Notes: a model not told the origin generated them from the sequence alone. Shown: positions 51,785 to 63,639, numbered from the stretch's first letter. The stretch is DNA of 64,000 bases from Diadophis punctatus similis (GCA_023053685.1 JALIGW010000058.1:3558045-3622044), one strand, 5' to 3'. Made by a program: numbers and translations.

Positions 51785-52715
51785 CATTTTTTGCTGATAA
51801 ATGAAAATGAAGGGAGACTATTATAGATCTATTTCAAGCTATTTAGCTCTCATCAGATAGCCATACCCTTACTGGGATTTGATGTGTGTATGTGTGTGTG
51901 TGTAACCTTTTTTGCTGATAAATGAAAATGAAGGGAGACTATTATAGATCTATTTCGAGCTATTTAGCTCTCATCAGATAGCCATACCCTTACTGGGATT
52001 TGGGGTGTGTGTGTGTGTGTGTGTGTGTAACATTTTTTGCTGATAAATGAAAATGAAGGGAGACTATTATAGATCTATTTCGAGCTATTTAGTTCTCATC
52101 AGATAGCCATACCCTTACTGGGATTTGGTGTGTGTGTGTGTGTGTAACCTTTTTTGCTGATAAATGAAAATGAAGGGAGACTATTATAGATCTATTTCGA
52201 GCTATTTAGCTCTCATCAGATAGCCATACCCCTTACTGGGATTTGGTGTGTGTGTGTGTGTGTGTAACATTTTTTGCTGATAAATGAAAATGAAGGAAGA
52301 CTATTATAGATCTATTTCAAGCTATTTAGTTCTCATCAGATAGCCATACCCTTACTGGGATTTGGGGTGTGTGTGTGTGTGTGTAACATTTTTTGCTGAT
52401 AAATGAAAATGAAGGGAGACTATTATAGATCTATTTCGAGCTATTTAGTTCTCATCAGATAGCCATACCCTTACTGGGATTTGGTGTGTGTGTGTGTGTG
52501 TAACATTTTTTGCTGATAAATGAAAATGAAGGGAGACTATTATAGATCTATTTCAAGCTATTTAGCTCTCATCAGATAGCCATACCCTTACTGGGATTTG
52601 ATGTGTGTGTGTGTGTGTGTAACATTTTTTGCTGATAAATGAAAATGAAGGAAGACTATTATAGATCTATTTCAAGCTATTTAGCTCTCATCAGATAGCC
52701 ATACCCTTACCGGGA
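51725..52715 (-). repeat. eight-copy minisatellite made of SINE-3 body plus (CA)n tail
   Basis: Units start (aacatttttt or aacctttttt) at 51783, 51904, 52029, 52146, 52266, 52385, 52502 and 52621. Spacing is 117-125 bp, the differences coming from the GT run. Units are nearly identical (gctgataaatgaaaatgaag, tctcatcagatagccatacc). Confidence 0.92.
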
Positions 52716-52780
52716 TTTGAACCTGGGCAACCTGCCTTGTAAGGCAGCAGTTTAACTTCTAGGCCACAGGCTCTCTTCCC
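52706..52780 (-). mobile_element. tRNA-like head of SINE-3
   Basis: On the - strand: a tggcctagaagtt A-box region, an anticodon-like ctgccttacaaggcagg hairpin and a ggttcaaatccc B box. It joins directly to the first array unit, so the array is the amplified body of this SINE. Confidence 0.75.
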
Positions 52781-52957
52781 TTATCAGCTCTTCACCAGGA
52801 AAGGATTATATATGTTTTTTCTGTCGAATCACCTTCGTGTGCCCAAATAGGGGAGGAAGCATCACAGCTTCCTTTCGCCTTTCGGCCCCTCCAGGGACCA
52901 TCCAGGCAGTTTCTATAGCCGACAAACTATTTTTCTGTATGCATGACATTATATTAT

Positions 52958-53322
52958 TGATAGTCCTCGGCTTACGACCGGAATTGATTCCGAAATTTCT
53001 TTGGCTAAGTGAGACATTGGTTAAGGGAGCTTCGCCTCCATTTTACAACCTCTTTGGCCACCATGGTGAAGTCAATCGCTGCCGTTGTTAAGTGAGTCAC
53101 ACGGCGGTTTAAGTGAATCTGCCTTCCCCGTTGACTTTGTGTGTCTGAAGGTCGCAAAAGGGGATCACGTGACCCCGGGACACAGCGACGGTCATCAAGA
53201 GGAGCCAGTGTGCAAATTTTGATCCACGTGACCACGGGGATGCTGCAGAAGTCGTAAGTGCGAAAAACGGTCGTCAGTCATTAACTGAACAGCCACTAAA
53301 TGAATGGTTGTATGTCAAGTTG
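52958..53322 (+). mobile_element. TIR element A
   Basis: tagtcctcggcttacgacc to gttgtatgtcaag, then joined to a CR1 fragment. Confidence 0.7.
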
Positions 53323-53462
53323 TGGGGGGTCTCCATCACTGGAGGTTTTTAAGAAGAGATTGGACCACCACTTGTCTGAAATGAGATCGGGTCTCCTCTA
53401 GCAGGGGGTTGGACTAGAAGACCTCCAAGGTCCCTTCCAACTCTGGTATCCTGTTATTCAAT
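53323..53462 (+). mobile_element. CR1 LINE 3' fragment, short
   Basis: gttgtggggggtctccatca to tggtatcctgttattc. Confidence 0.78.
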
Positions 53463-53536
53463 AATGCTGTTCACACATGTACTTCAGGCTCCGACACTCA
53501 GGACCAGAAGATTGTTCCTTCCATCTTAAACTCCAA

Positions 53537-54020
<484 letters not shown>

Positions 54021-54330
54021 CCCTCCCTCCCATATCCCTTCCAGCTCTATTATTCCATCTTCTAAGGACCACCTGTATTTCCATTCAGTTGGGGCCTCCT
54101 CCCCTTTTATCGTGAAACTCCCCCTCCCCGTCTTCCTAAGCAGTCCTTCCTTCCAGCTTCTGTTCTTGCAAATTAAAATTCCCAGAAAAAGCCGCTTGTT
54201 TACCACGGCTGACCTTGCTTCTGCTAGGAGAGAGGTCAGCCATTATCTCTGGCTGTTTGGAGCTGGCTTGTCCCCAAGAGACATCCTTCGGAAGCCCCCC
54301 CACCCCCTTTCCTACCCTGGTGGTTAGCTA
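54021..54330. other. intergenic, nothing recognised
   Basis: Unique-looking C-rich sequence. Confidence 0.35.
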
Positions 54331-54332
54331 AG

Positions 54333-54505
54333 TGTTCTTATATGCCGCCCTACTCCCTGGGGACTCAGGGCGGCATACAACATTTAAAGAACAACTAAAC
54401 AATATAATAATTTAAAAAGAATTTTAAAAAGAATTTTTTTAAAAAACATACAAAACCATACATACGCGGGGGTGACCTAAGATGTGAAATTGTCTTAAAT
54501 CAGAT
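54333..54505 (-). mobile_element. L2-like LINE 3' tail
   Basis: The gccgccctactccctgggga hairpin tail, A-rich stretch and gacctaagatgt block are shared with 45340-45510. Confidence 0.65.
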
Positions 54506-54566
54506 GGCAGAATCCAACCTATTGCAAGGGGAAACCACAGCCCCCCCTCAAGATGTCAGTCCTGGT

Positions 54567-54697
54567 CAGTGGTGGGTTGCTACCGGTTCTCACTGGTACC
54601 GCGAACCAGTAGCGGCTGTCATCAAAAACGCTCTGCGCATGCGCACGGGTGCTCCTGTTCCCGAACTGGTAGCAAAGGTAAGTGGAACACACTACTG
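54567..54697. mobile_element. hAT-like MITE with perfect 8-bp duplication
   Basis: 131 bp, cagtggtgggttgctacc to gtggaacacactactg. Flanked by gtcctggt at 54559-54566 and 54698-54705. Related to 47632-47930. Confidence 0.86.
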
Positions 54698-54705
54698 GTC
54701 CTGGT

Positions 54706-55058
54706 ATAATGAAGAGAAGGGCCAGGGGTGACATGATAGCAGCCTTCCAGGATTTGAGGAGCTGCCCCAAAAAGGAGGGGGTCAAAGCTATTCTCCAAAG
54801 CACCTGAGGGCAGAACAAGAAGCAACGGATGGAAACTAATCAGGGAGAGAAGCAACTTAGAACTAAGGAGAAATTTCCTGACTGTTAGAACAATTAATCC
54901 GTGGAACAGCTTGTCTCCAGAAGTTGTGAATGCTCCAACACTGGAAGGTTTTAAGATGTTGGATAACCATCTGTCTGAAGTAGTGTAGGGTTTCCTGCGT
55001 AAGCAGGGGGTTGGACTAGAAGACCTCCAAGATCTCTTCCAACTCTTAATTATCATTA
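54706..55058 (+). mobile_element. CR1 LINE 3' fragment
   Basis: From agaagggccaggggtgacat to agatctcttccaactctt. Confidence 0.83.
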
Positions 55059-55065
55059 TCATTAT

Positions 55066-55475
55066 TAGTTTTGGTCAGGGGACTGGAGGCTAAAACATAA
55101 AAACAGTTGCAGGAATTGGATATCTAGTCTACTGAAATAAAGATTTAGGTGTGATATGACACTACTCTTCCAATATTTGAGGGCCTGCCACAAGGGAGCA
55201 GGGGATCAACCCTGAAGCCCCTGAAGGCAGGACAAGAAGCAACGGATGGAAACTAATCAAGGAGAGAAGCCACCTGGAACTAAGGAGGAATTTCCTGACA
55301 ACAAATAATCAGTGGAACTTGCTTGCCTCCAGAAGTCGTGGGAGCTCCATCACTGGAGGTTTTTAAGAAGAGACTGGATAGCCGTTTGTCTGACATGGCA
55401 TAGGGTCTCTTGCTCGAGCAGGGGGTTGGACTAGAAGACCTCCAAGGTCCCTTCCAATTCTAATTCTGTTAAGAA
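55066..55475 (+). mobile_element. CR1 LINE 3' fragment
   Basis: From gttttggtcaggggactgga to tccaattctaattctgttaa. Confidence 0.83.
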
Positions 55476-55645
55476 TGCCTGGAGCCTCCTTAGAAAATAG
55501 AAACACTGGGCTGAAGATCCCCAATGCTGGGGAATGTTCCCACCGATCCAGATAATGACGAGGACAAGCAGAGGTGGGAGGACAGAAGGTGGGGAGGGAT
55601 AGGTTTTCTCCCCCCCCCTGCCCAGCGGCGGCTTCAGGAGAGGGT
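55476..55645. other. intergenic, nothing recognised
   Basis: Short unique-looking gap. Confidence 0.35.
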
Positions 55646-56045
55646 CTTCAACATATGTGGTCCTTCATGCTCTCTGAGCTTGGTGGTTTTCTTGCGGACG
55701 TTTCATTACCAAACTAGGCAACTACCAGTAGCAGTGATGATGTTACCCAGTTGGGTAATGAAACGTCTGCAAGGAAACAACCAAGCTCAGACAGCACCAA
55801 AGACCCCACAGTCCTCCTCGCAAACCCCACTCCTTTTTAGCACTGATGATGTTACTTAGTTTGGTAATGAAACGTCTGCAAAGAACCACCAAGCTCAAAG
55901 AGCACCAAGGACCCCACAGTCCTCCTCCTCCTCCTCCTGTCTGCAAACCCCACTCTCTTCTAGCACTGATGATGTTCCCTAGTTGGGTAATGAAACGTCT
56001 GCAAAGAATCACCAAGTTCAGAGAGCACCAAGGACCCCTCAGTTC
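55646..56045. mobile_element. Penelope-like head-to-head pair followed by tandem + units
   Basis: - unit at 55660-55725, then + units beginning at about 55732, 55838 and 55961. The + units at 55843 and 55966 keep CTGATGA and GAAACGTC. Confidence 0.68.
55836..55885 (+). ncRNA. hammerhead-ribozyme-like motif
   Basis: CTGATGA 55843-55849, stem-loop II 55850-55868, GAAACGTC 55869-55876. GCA 55840-55842 pairs with TGC 55877-55879, with outer T/A pairs beyond one A-A mismatch. It is in tandem with a second intact motif at 55966-55999. Confidence 0.4.
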
Positions 56046-56665
56046 AACTCCTGGGCTACAATTAACTCTCTCTTTTTGGGTGTGTGTTTGTGTGTTCAAG
56101 TTCTTTAATTTACAAGCCGGAAGGAGCTGCGTGCCAGACCCTGCTCAAACCCAGCTTTCAATCTTCCCGGCCATGGGTATTATCTCGCCACCTCCGTCCT
56201 GTTCTTCACCTTGAGGGCATCTCAGAGGGGTTTTCAGGACTTTGCGCTTGGCTATTCCTACAGCCAGGGAAGAGAAAAGCATCGTTTTTTTAGACCAGGG
56301 AAAGCACTAGTGACTGTACAACAAGCAGCCCCCTCCTCAAACAACCATGCACAGCTCCCCTTGCAAAGCCAAGTGGCTGGTGGCGACGGTTCCGGGCGCC
56401 TGGGGGATGGCCGGGTGGCCCTGCGGTCCTTCACCTCTTTCTCAGACAAGCAGGCAGATCTCCAAGGAAGCTCTGAACTGCAGCCCCCCCCCTGAAAGCC
56501 CCCTCCCCACCATCTATTTCTCACGCCTGTGCACGACTCGGAGGTCATGTCAACCCAGATTTGCTGCGGAAGCTGGTGCTTTTCCAACGTGTCGGCTTCC
56601 CGATTTTATAAACATTAAAAAAACCAAAACATAAGGTTGGTCCAGGCACCAAGTAGAAGACAAAA
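56046..56665. other. low-repeat island, possible transcript end on the - strand
   Basis: About 600 bp of unique, fairly GC-rich DNA. On the - strand it reads toward an ATTAAA at about 56107-56112, a possible poly(A) signal. No coding domain recognised. Confidence 0.25.
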
Positions 56666-56670
56666 TACCC

Positions 56671-57080
56671 AGGCAGTCCTTGACTTAGCAACCGTTCGTT
56701 TAGTGACCTTTTTGAAGTTAACAACGGCACTGGGGGAGAGAAATGACCTGCACGATTCTCACGCTGATGACCGTCGTAGCATCCCCATGGTCACATGATC
56801 AAAATTCAGAGGTTTGGCAACTGGCATGTACTTACGACGGTTGCAGTGTCCCGGGGATCACGTGATCCCTTTTTGGCGATCTTCCGACCAGCAAAGTCAA
56901 CGGGGAAGCCTGGTTCGCTTAACAACCGTGTTATACTCACTTAACAACTGCAGGGGTTCACTTAACAACGGTGGCAAGGAAGGTCGTAATAGGGGGCCAA
57001 ACTCACAACACCTGTTTCGCTTAGGGAGGGATGGAAATGTTGCGCTCTGTTATGGTTGCAATTAGAGGATTATCTGTAGT
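56671..57080 (-). mobile_element. TIR element A
   Basis: ggcagtccttgacttagcaa to agaggattatctgtag. Confidence 0.72.
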
Positions 57081-57111
57081 ATTCCCATGATACTGCAATA
57101 ATATTCATATT

Positions 57112-57505
57112 ACCTGTAGTCCTCGACTTATGACCGTAATGGAACCCAGAATTGCAGTCATACATTGTGCCAGTTGTTAAAGGGGTTACCCTGTGACCAC
57201 GCCCAATTTAAAAAAATTTTTTTTGTGGTGGTCATTAAGCAACTCTGGCAGTTGTTAAGTGAATATGGCCGTCATTAAGTGAGTGCGTTGTACAGGAAGT
57301 CCTTTACTCCGTTGTTCTTTAGTCCTTGACTTATGACCACATTTTCTCCTCTCCTAGTCTCCTTAATGTAACAGGTTTTGAGAAATAGAGGCAGTCCTTC
57401 ACTTAACAACGGTGGCAAGAAATGGGACAAAACTTGGTTAACGAATGCTTCACTTAGCAACATAAATTTTAGACACAATTGTGGTCGTAAGTCAAGGACA
57501 AGCTG
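57112..57505. mobile_element. TIR element A, rearranged copy
   Basis: A + oriented left half (57118-57290) joined to - oriented right-half sequence (57390-57505) ending gtcgtaagtcaaggacaagc. Confidence 0.6.
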
Positions 57506-57623
57506 TAAAGCATCGCAGAGAAAGGGTAGCCCAGCCTCTGCTTAACTACCCGGAAGGAAATTTTTCCTAACATTCAAACAAATGTCTTTTCCTGTGACAA
57601 ATCTTCATTTTACAGCCTAAATC

Positions 57624-60440
57624 CAGTGTTTCTCAGCTTCAGCAAGTTTAAGACCTGCAGATTTCAACTCCCAGAATTCCTCAGCTAGCATGCTGGGAGT
57701 TGAAGTCCACTCCTCTTAAAACATGCTGACTAGGGAGTTCTGGGAATTGAAGTCCACACCCTGTTAAAACATACTGGCTAAAAAATTCTGGGAGTGGAAG
57801 TTCATCCATCTTAAAGCATGCTGGCTGGGGAATTCTGGGAGTTGAAGTCCACCCATCTTAAAGCATGCTGGCTGGGGAATTCTGGGAGTGGAAGTCCACC
57901 CATCTTAAAGCATGCTGGCTGGGGAATTCTGGGAGTGGAAGTCCACCCATCTTAAAGCATGCTGGCTGGGGAATTCTGGGAGTTGAAGTCCACCCATCTT
58001 AAAGCCTGCTGGCTGGGGAATTCTGGGAGTGGAAGTCCACCCATCTTAAAGCCTGCTGGCTGGGGAATTCTGGGAGTTGAAGTCCACCCATCTTAAAGCC
58101 TGCTGGCTGGGGAATTCTGGGAGTTGAAGTCCACCCATCTTAAAGCATGCTGGCTGGGGAATTCTGGGAGTTGAAGTCCACCCATCTTAAAGCATGCTGG
58201 CTGGGGAATTCTGGGAGTGGAAGTCCACCCATCTTAAAGCATGCTGGCTGGGGAATTCTGGGAGTGGAAGTCCACCCATCTTAAAGCATCCTGGCTGGGG
58301 AATTCTGGGAGTTGAAGTCCACCCATCTTAAAGCATGCTGGCTGGGGAATTCTGGGAGTTGAAGTCCACCCATCTTAAAGCATGCTGGCTGGGGAATTCT
58401 GGGAGTTGAAGTCCACCCATCTTAAAGCATGCTGGCTGGGGAATTCTGGGAGTTGAAGTCCACCCATCTTAAAGCATCCTGGCTGGGGAATTCTGGGAGT
58501 TGAAGTCCACCCATCTTAAAGCATCCTGGCTGGGGAATTCTGGGAGTTGAAGTCCACCCATCTTAAAGCATCCTGGCTGGGGAATTCTGGGAGTTGAAGT
58601 CCACCCATCTTAAAGCATCCTGGCTGGGGAATTCTGGGAGTTGAAGTCCACCCATCTTAAAGCCTGCTGGCTGGGGAATTCTGGGAGTGGAAGCCCACCC
58701 ATCTTAAAGCCTGCTGGCTGGGGAATTCTGGGAGTTGAATTCCACCCATCTTAAAGCCTGCTGGCTGGGGAATTCTGGGAGTGGAAGTCCACCCATCTTA
58801 AAGCATGCTGGCTGGGGAATTCTGGGAGTGGAAGTCCACCCATCTTAAAGCATCCTGGCTGGGGAATTCTGGGAGTGGAAGCCCACCCATCTTAAAGCCT
58901 GCTGGCTGGGGAATTCTGGGAGTTGAAGTCCACCCATCTTAAAGCCTGCTGGCTGGGGAATTCTGGGAGTGGAAGTCCACCCATCTTAAAGCATGCTGGC
59001 TGGGGAATTCTGGGAGTGGAAGTCCACCCATCTTAAAGCATCCTGGCTGGGGAATTCTGGGAGTTGAAGTCCACCCATCTTAAAGCCTGCTGGCTGGGGA
59101 ATTCTGGGAGTTGAAGTCCACCCATCTTAAAGCCTGCTGGCTGGGGAATTCTGGGAGTTGAAGTCCACCCATCTTAAAGCCTGCTGGCTGGGGAATTCTG
59201 GGAGTTGAAGTCCACCCATCTTAAAGCATCCTGGCTGGGGAATTCTGGGAGTTGAAGTCCACCCATCTTAAAGCATCCTGGCTGGGGAATTCTGGGAGTG
59301 GAAGTCCACCCATCTTAAAGCCTGCTGGCTGGGGAATTCTGGGAGTGGAAGCCCACCCATCTTAAAGCCTGCTGGCTGGGGAATTCTGGGAGTTGAAGTC
59401 CACCCATCTTAAAGCCTGCTGGCTGGGGAATTCTGGGAGTGGAAGTCCACCCATCTTAAAGCATCCTGGCTGGGGAATTCTGGGAGTGGAAGCCCACCCA
59501 TCTTAAAGCCTGCTGGCTGGGGAATTCTGGGAGTTGAAGTCCACCCATCTTAAAGCCTGCTGGCTGGGGAATTCTGGGAGTTGAAGTCCACCCATCTTAA
59601 AGCCTGCTGGCTGGGGAATTCTGGGAGTTGAAGTCCACCCATCTTAAAGCATCCTGGCTGGGGAATTCTGGGAGTTGAAGTCCACCCATCTTAAAGCATC
59701 CTGGCTGGGGAATTCTGGGAGTTGAAGTCCACCCATCTTAAAGCCTGCTGGCTGGGGAATTCTGGGAGTTGAAGTCCACCCATCTTAAAGCCTGCTGGCT
59801 GGGGAATTCTGGGAGTTGAAGCCCACCCATCTTAAAGCCTGCTGGCTGGGGAATTCTGGGAGTTGAAGTCCACCCATCTTAAAGCCTGCTGGCTGGGGAA
59901 TTCTGGGAGTGGAAGTCCACCCATCTTAAAGCATCCTGGCTGGGGAATTCTGGGAGTGGAAGCCCACCCATCTTAAAGCCTGCTGGCTGGGGAATTCTGG
60001 GAGTTGAAGTCCACCCATCTTAAAGCCTGCTGGCTGGGGAATTCTGGGAGTTGAAGTCCACCCATCTTAAAGCCTGCTGGCTGGGGAATTCTGGGAGTTG
60101 AAGTCCACCCATCTTAAAGCATCCTGGCTGGGTAATTCTGGGAGTTGAAGTCCACCCATCTTAAAGCATCCTGGCTGGGGAATTCTGGGAGTTGAAGTCC
60201 ACCCATCTTAAAGCCTGCTGGCTGGGGAATTCTGGGAGTTGAAGTCCACCCATCTTAAAACATGCTGGCTGGGGAATTCTGGGAGTTGAAGTCCACCCAT
60301 CTTAAAGCATCTTGGCTGGGGAATTCTGGGAGTTGAAGTCCACCCATCTTAAAGCCTGCTGGCTGGGGAATTCTGGGAGTTGAAGCCCACCCATCTTAAA
60401 GCCTGCTGGCTGGGGAATTCTGGGAGTTGAAGTCCACCCA
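57624..60440. repeat. 47-bp satellite array derived from MITE-P (about 59 units)
   Basis: It starts with the MITE left terminus (cagtgtttctcagcttc at 57624). About four diverged units follow, then units every 47 bp. From 57817 to 60355 the spacing is exactly 47 over 54 periods, so there is no net indel. Units differ at three main points: catg, cctg or catc at the start; gttgaag or gtggaag in the middle; gtcc or gccc after it. No right MITE terminus is present. Confidence 0.95.
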
Positions 60441-60601
60441 TAACCCACAACACGTGTGCAAAATTATTATTTCTTCCTGTGATCTCCGGGTGCAGGATAA
60501 ACCTTTTGCAAACATTGGTTTGACTCCATTTTTCTTCTCTTCCTCCTTTTCTGCTGAAGATGGGATTTCCAACTGCTCTCCTTTCCAAGCTTACTAGACA
60601 G

Positions 60602-60992
60602 GTTGTCCTTGACTTACGACCACAACTGAGCACCAAATTCCTGTTGTTAAGCGAGACAGTTGAGTTTTTCCCCATTTTGCGATCTTTCTTGCCACAGTTG
60701 TCAAGTGAATCACTGCAGTTGTTAAGTTAATTACACGGTCGTTAAGTGAATCAGGCTTCCCCATTAACTTTGCTTGTCAGAAAGTCACAAAAGCGAATCA
60801 CGTGACCCCAGGACACTGTGACCGTCATAAATGTGAGTCAGTTTCCTAGCATCTGAATTTTGATCATGTGATCTTGGGGATGCCGCAACAGCCATTAGTG
60901 TGAAAACCGGTCATAAGTCACTTTTTTCAGTGCCCTTGTAACTTTGAACGGTCACTAAATGAGTGGTTGGAAGCCAAGGAGTACTGGTATAA
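60602..60992 (+). mobile_element. TIR element A, near complete
   Basis: gttgtccttgacttacgacc to tcactaaatgagtggttgga. Confidence 0.75.
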
Positions 60993-61245
60993 ATTTTCCC
61001 CAACTATCAAGCCGATGAGTTTTGCTGGAAAGTATCCCACCTTTGGCCTCCAGGTGGCGTTGTATGCTTCCATCTCCTGCCACCTCTAGGGAAACACAGA
61101 TTTTTTTTCCTCAGTAGCTGGCGATGTATCTTCAGTTTCCTTCTGCTCCATGCATATCCTGGAATATATTAGGAAACATGAGTATACCTGCAACTCTGGT
61201 TCTCTGCATTAATTGGATTTTATCAAAGGGGTTTTCTGCAGATGG
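60993..61245. other. intergenic, nothing recognised
   Basis: Unique-looking sequence. Confidence 0.35.
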
Positions 61246-61328
61246 CAGGCACTGAAGACCAACCAAGATGATTAGGGGACTGGAGGCTAAAACGTATGAA
61301 GAACGGTTGCAGGAATTGGGTATGTCTA

Positions 61329-61646
61329 TGACAGAGGTGATAATTAATCTCACAAAGGAGAAGTTTGATCTTTTCCCGGACATCAGACATTAGAAAAGAA
61401 ACCGCAGTTTAAGGTCTAAGTAAAAATGTTTATTTCGATACAAAAACAATAAATCCTCATTAATCTACATGTCTGATATAAAAGTAGGTCTTGCTTCAAT
61501 GGAAGCCAGGAACAGAAGGAAAGAATGCAATGCACACATGCGTACAAAAACACATCAATCACGTGCTCAGGAATAAACCATTATATTAGATAGGGATGCT
61601 TCTCCCTGCATATACATGTAACAGGCAATAAAATCACTGCGTGACA
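61329..61646 (-). mobile_element. solo LTR with perfect 5-bp duplication (318 bp)
   Basis: TGACAGAGG to GCGTGACA, flanked by gtcta at 61324-61328 and 61647-61651. - strand reading gives a TATA-like ttttatatcag and then gaaataaac near the end, so it probably points left. No internal genes remain. Confidence 0.78.
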
Positions 61647-61938
61647 GTCTAGTTTACTGAAAAGAAGGACTAGGGGAGACATGATAGTAGTCATCCAATA
61701 GCTAAGGGGCTGCTCCAAAGAAGAGGGGGTCAAGCTATACTCCAAAGCCCCTGAAGGCAGGAGAAGAAGCAACGGATGGAAACTAATCATGGAGAGAAGC
61801 AACCTGGAATTAAGGAGAAATTTCCTGACATTGAGGACAATTAACCAGCAGAACAGCTTCTCTCCAGAAATTATGGGTGCTACAACACGAAGTCTTCAAG
61901 AAGAGACTGGAAAGCCATTTGTCTGAAATGATATAGGG

Positions 61939-62359
61939 CAGTGATGGCGAACCTATGGCACGGGTGCCACAGGTGGCACGCGGAGCCATATCTGCCGGCA
62001 CGCAAGCTGTTGCCCTAGCTCAGCTCCAGCACGCATGTGCGTGCCTGCCAGCTGATTTTTGGCTCGCACAGAGGCTCTGGGAGGGCGATTTCAGCCTCCG
62101 GAGACCCTCCAGGGTGGCAGAGGGAGCGTTTTCGCCCTCCCCAAGCTCCAAGAAAGCCTCTGGAGCCTGGGGAGGGCGAAAAATGGGCCTACAGGGCCCA
62201 CTGGAAGTTGGGAAATGGGAGAGGGGAGGGTCACGCACGCATGCACAGGGGTGGGGCGAGTGGGGGGCTTTGAATTATGGGTGTGGGCACGCAAGTGCAC
62301 GCGATAGCGCACGTACACACTATTTCAGCACCCAAGGAAAAAAAGGTTCGCCATCACTG
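61939..62359. mobile_element. hAT-like element G
   Basis: 421 bp, cagtgatggcgaacct to aggttcgccatcactg. Flanks atataggg and gtataggg match at 7 of 8. Inserted in the CR1 tail. Confidence 0.86.
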
Positions 62360-62519
62360 GTATAGGGTATCCTGCTTGAGCAGGGGGTTGGACTAGAAGA
62401 CCTCCAAGGTTCCTTCCAATTCCGTATTCTGTTATCCACTGCCACCCTCAAGGTGAATAGCTGGAATTGGGATGTTTGAGAAACTTCCCTGGGGAATTTC
62501 AACACTCAAAACCAAACAA

Positions 62520-62818
62520 GAATTCTTTCTCCGAAGCACCTGAGAAGGCAGGACAAGAAGCAACGGATGGAAACTAATCCAGGAGAGAAGCAACCTAGAA
62601 TTAAGGAGATAGACAATCTCCTGACAATTAGAACAATTAATCAGTGGAACGACTTGCCTCCAGAGGTTGTGGGTGCTCCATCACTGGAGGTTTTTAAGAA
62701 GAGATAGGAAACTCATTTGAAATGATTTAGGGCCTCCCATGTGCAGGGGGTTGGACTAGAAGACCTCCAAGGTCCCTTCCAACTCCGTATTCTGTTATCC
62801 ACTGTCTCCCGCAAGGTC
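62520..62818 (+). mobile_element. CR1 LINE 3' fragment
   Basis: ctccgaagcacctgagaagg to ccaactccgtattctgttat. Confidence 0.82.
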
Positions 62819-62834
62819 AATAGCTTTTAGGGGC

Positions 62835-63074
62835 TCAATAGCAATAGCCCTTAGACTTATATCCCGCTTTACAGTGCTTTACAGCCCTCTCTAAGCGGTT
62901 TACAGAGTCAGCCTCTTGCCCCCAACAATCTGGGTCCTCAATTTAGCGACCTTGGAAGGACGGAAGGCTGAGTCAACCTTGAGCCTGGTGAGATTCGAAC
63001 TGCCAAATTGCAGTCAGCTGGCAGTCAGCAGCCTGCAGTACTGCCTTCTAACCACTGCGCCACCCCGGCTCAGC
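62835..63074 (-). mobile_element. SINE-1, complete
   Basis: Head gccggggtggcgcagtggtt on the - strand and tail ctattgctatt. Confidence 0.86.
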
Positions 63075-63295
63075 GAGGTCTGCTCTGTTCTCACTTCCCC
63101 AATTTCTGGATCTGCCCCATTAACTGTAGGGGCTGCCAGAACCAAAGTGCCCCCTGGTGGAGATAATTGGAGAGGCCAACTTTAAATCCAACTGGTAAGT
63201 TTGGGGAGGACTTGGCAAAATTATTTCAATTTTCTATATTTCCCATCACTTCCACTTGCTAATCTAAGAGCCTCACCCATGACGTACATATATAG

Positions 63296-63632
63296 TACAG
63301 GTAGTCCTCAACTTACAACTATTTGTTTAGCGACCTTTCAAAGTAACAGCAGCGCTGAAAAAAGCGACATAATTGGTCCTCGTAGTTATGACCGTCGCAG
63401 CTTACCCACAGTCATGTGATCAAAATTCAGTCGCATGTATTTATGATGATTGCAGCATCCCGGCAAAACTATTTGCGACATTCCTAGCCGGCTTCTGACA
63501 AGCAAAGTCAATGGGGGAGATCCAGTTTCACTTAAAGGCTGCATGATTCACTCAACAACTGCTATGATTTGCTTAGCAATTGTAGCAAAAAAAAAGGTTG
63601 TAAAATTGGGTGCGGCTCAGTTAACAGCCGGC
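63296..63632 (-). mobile_element. TIR element A, right end lost
   Basis: caggtagtcctcaacttac after TA at 63294-63295. It fades at gtgcggctcagttaacag. Confidence 0.7.
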
Positions 63633-63639
63633 CTTGGAG

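Larger units (their letters stand above)
61246..62440 (+). mobile_element. CR1 LINE 3' fragment split by a solo LTR and a hAT-like element
   Basis: CR1 pieces 61246-61328, 61647-61938 and 62360-62440 are collinear with other CR1 copies once the two insertions are removed. Confidence 0.85.

Noticed and set aside
57640..60440. Regular 47-bp repeats as a CRISPR array
   Set aside because: Units are head to tail with no unique spacers, and the DNA is vertebrate.
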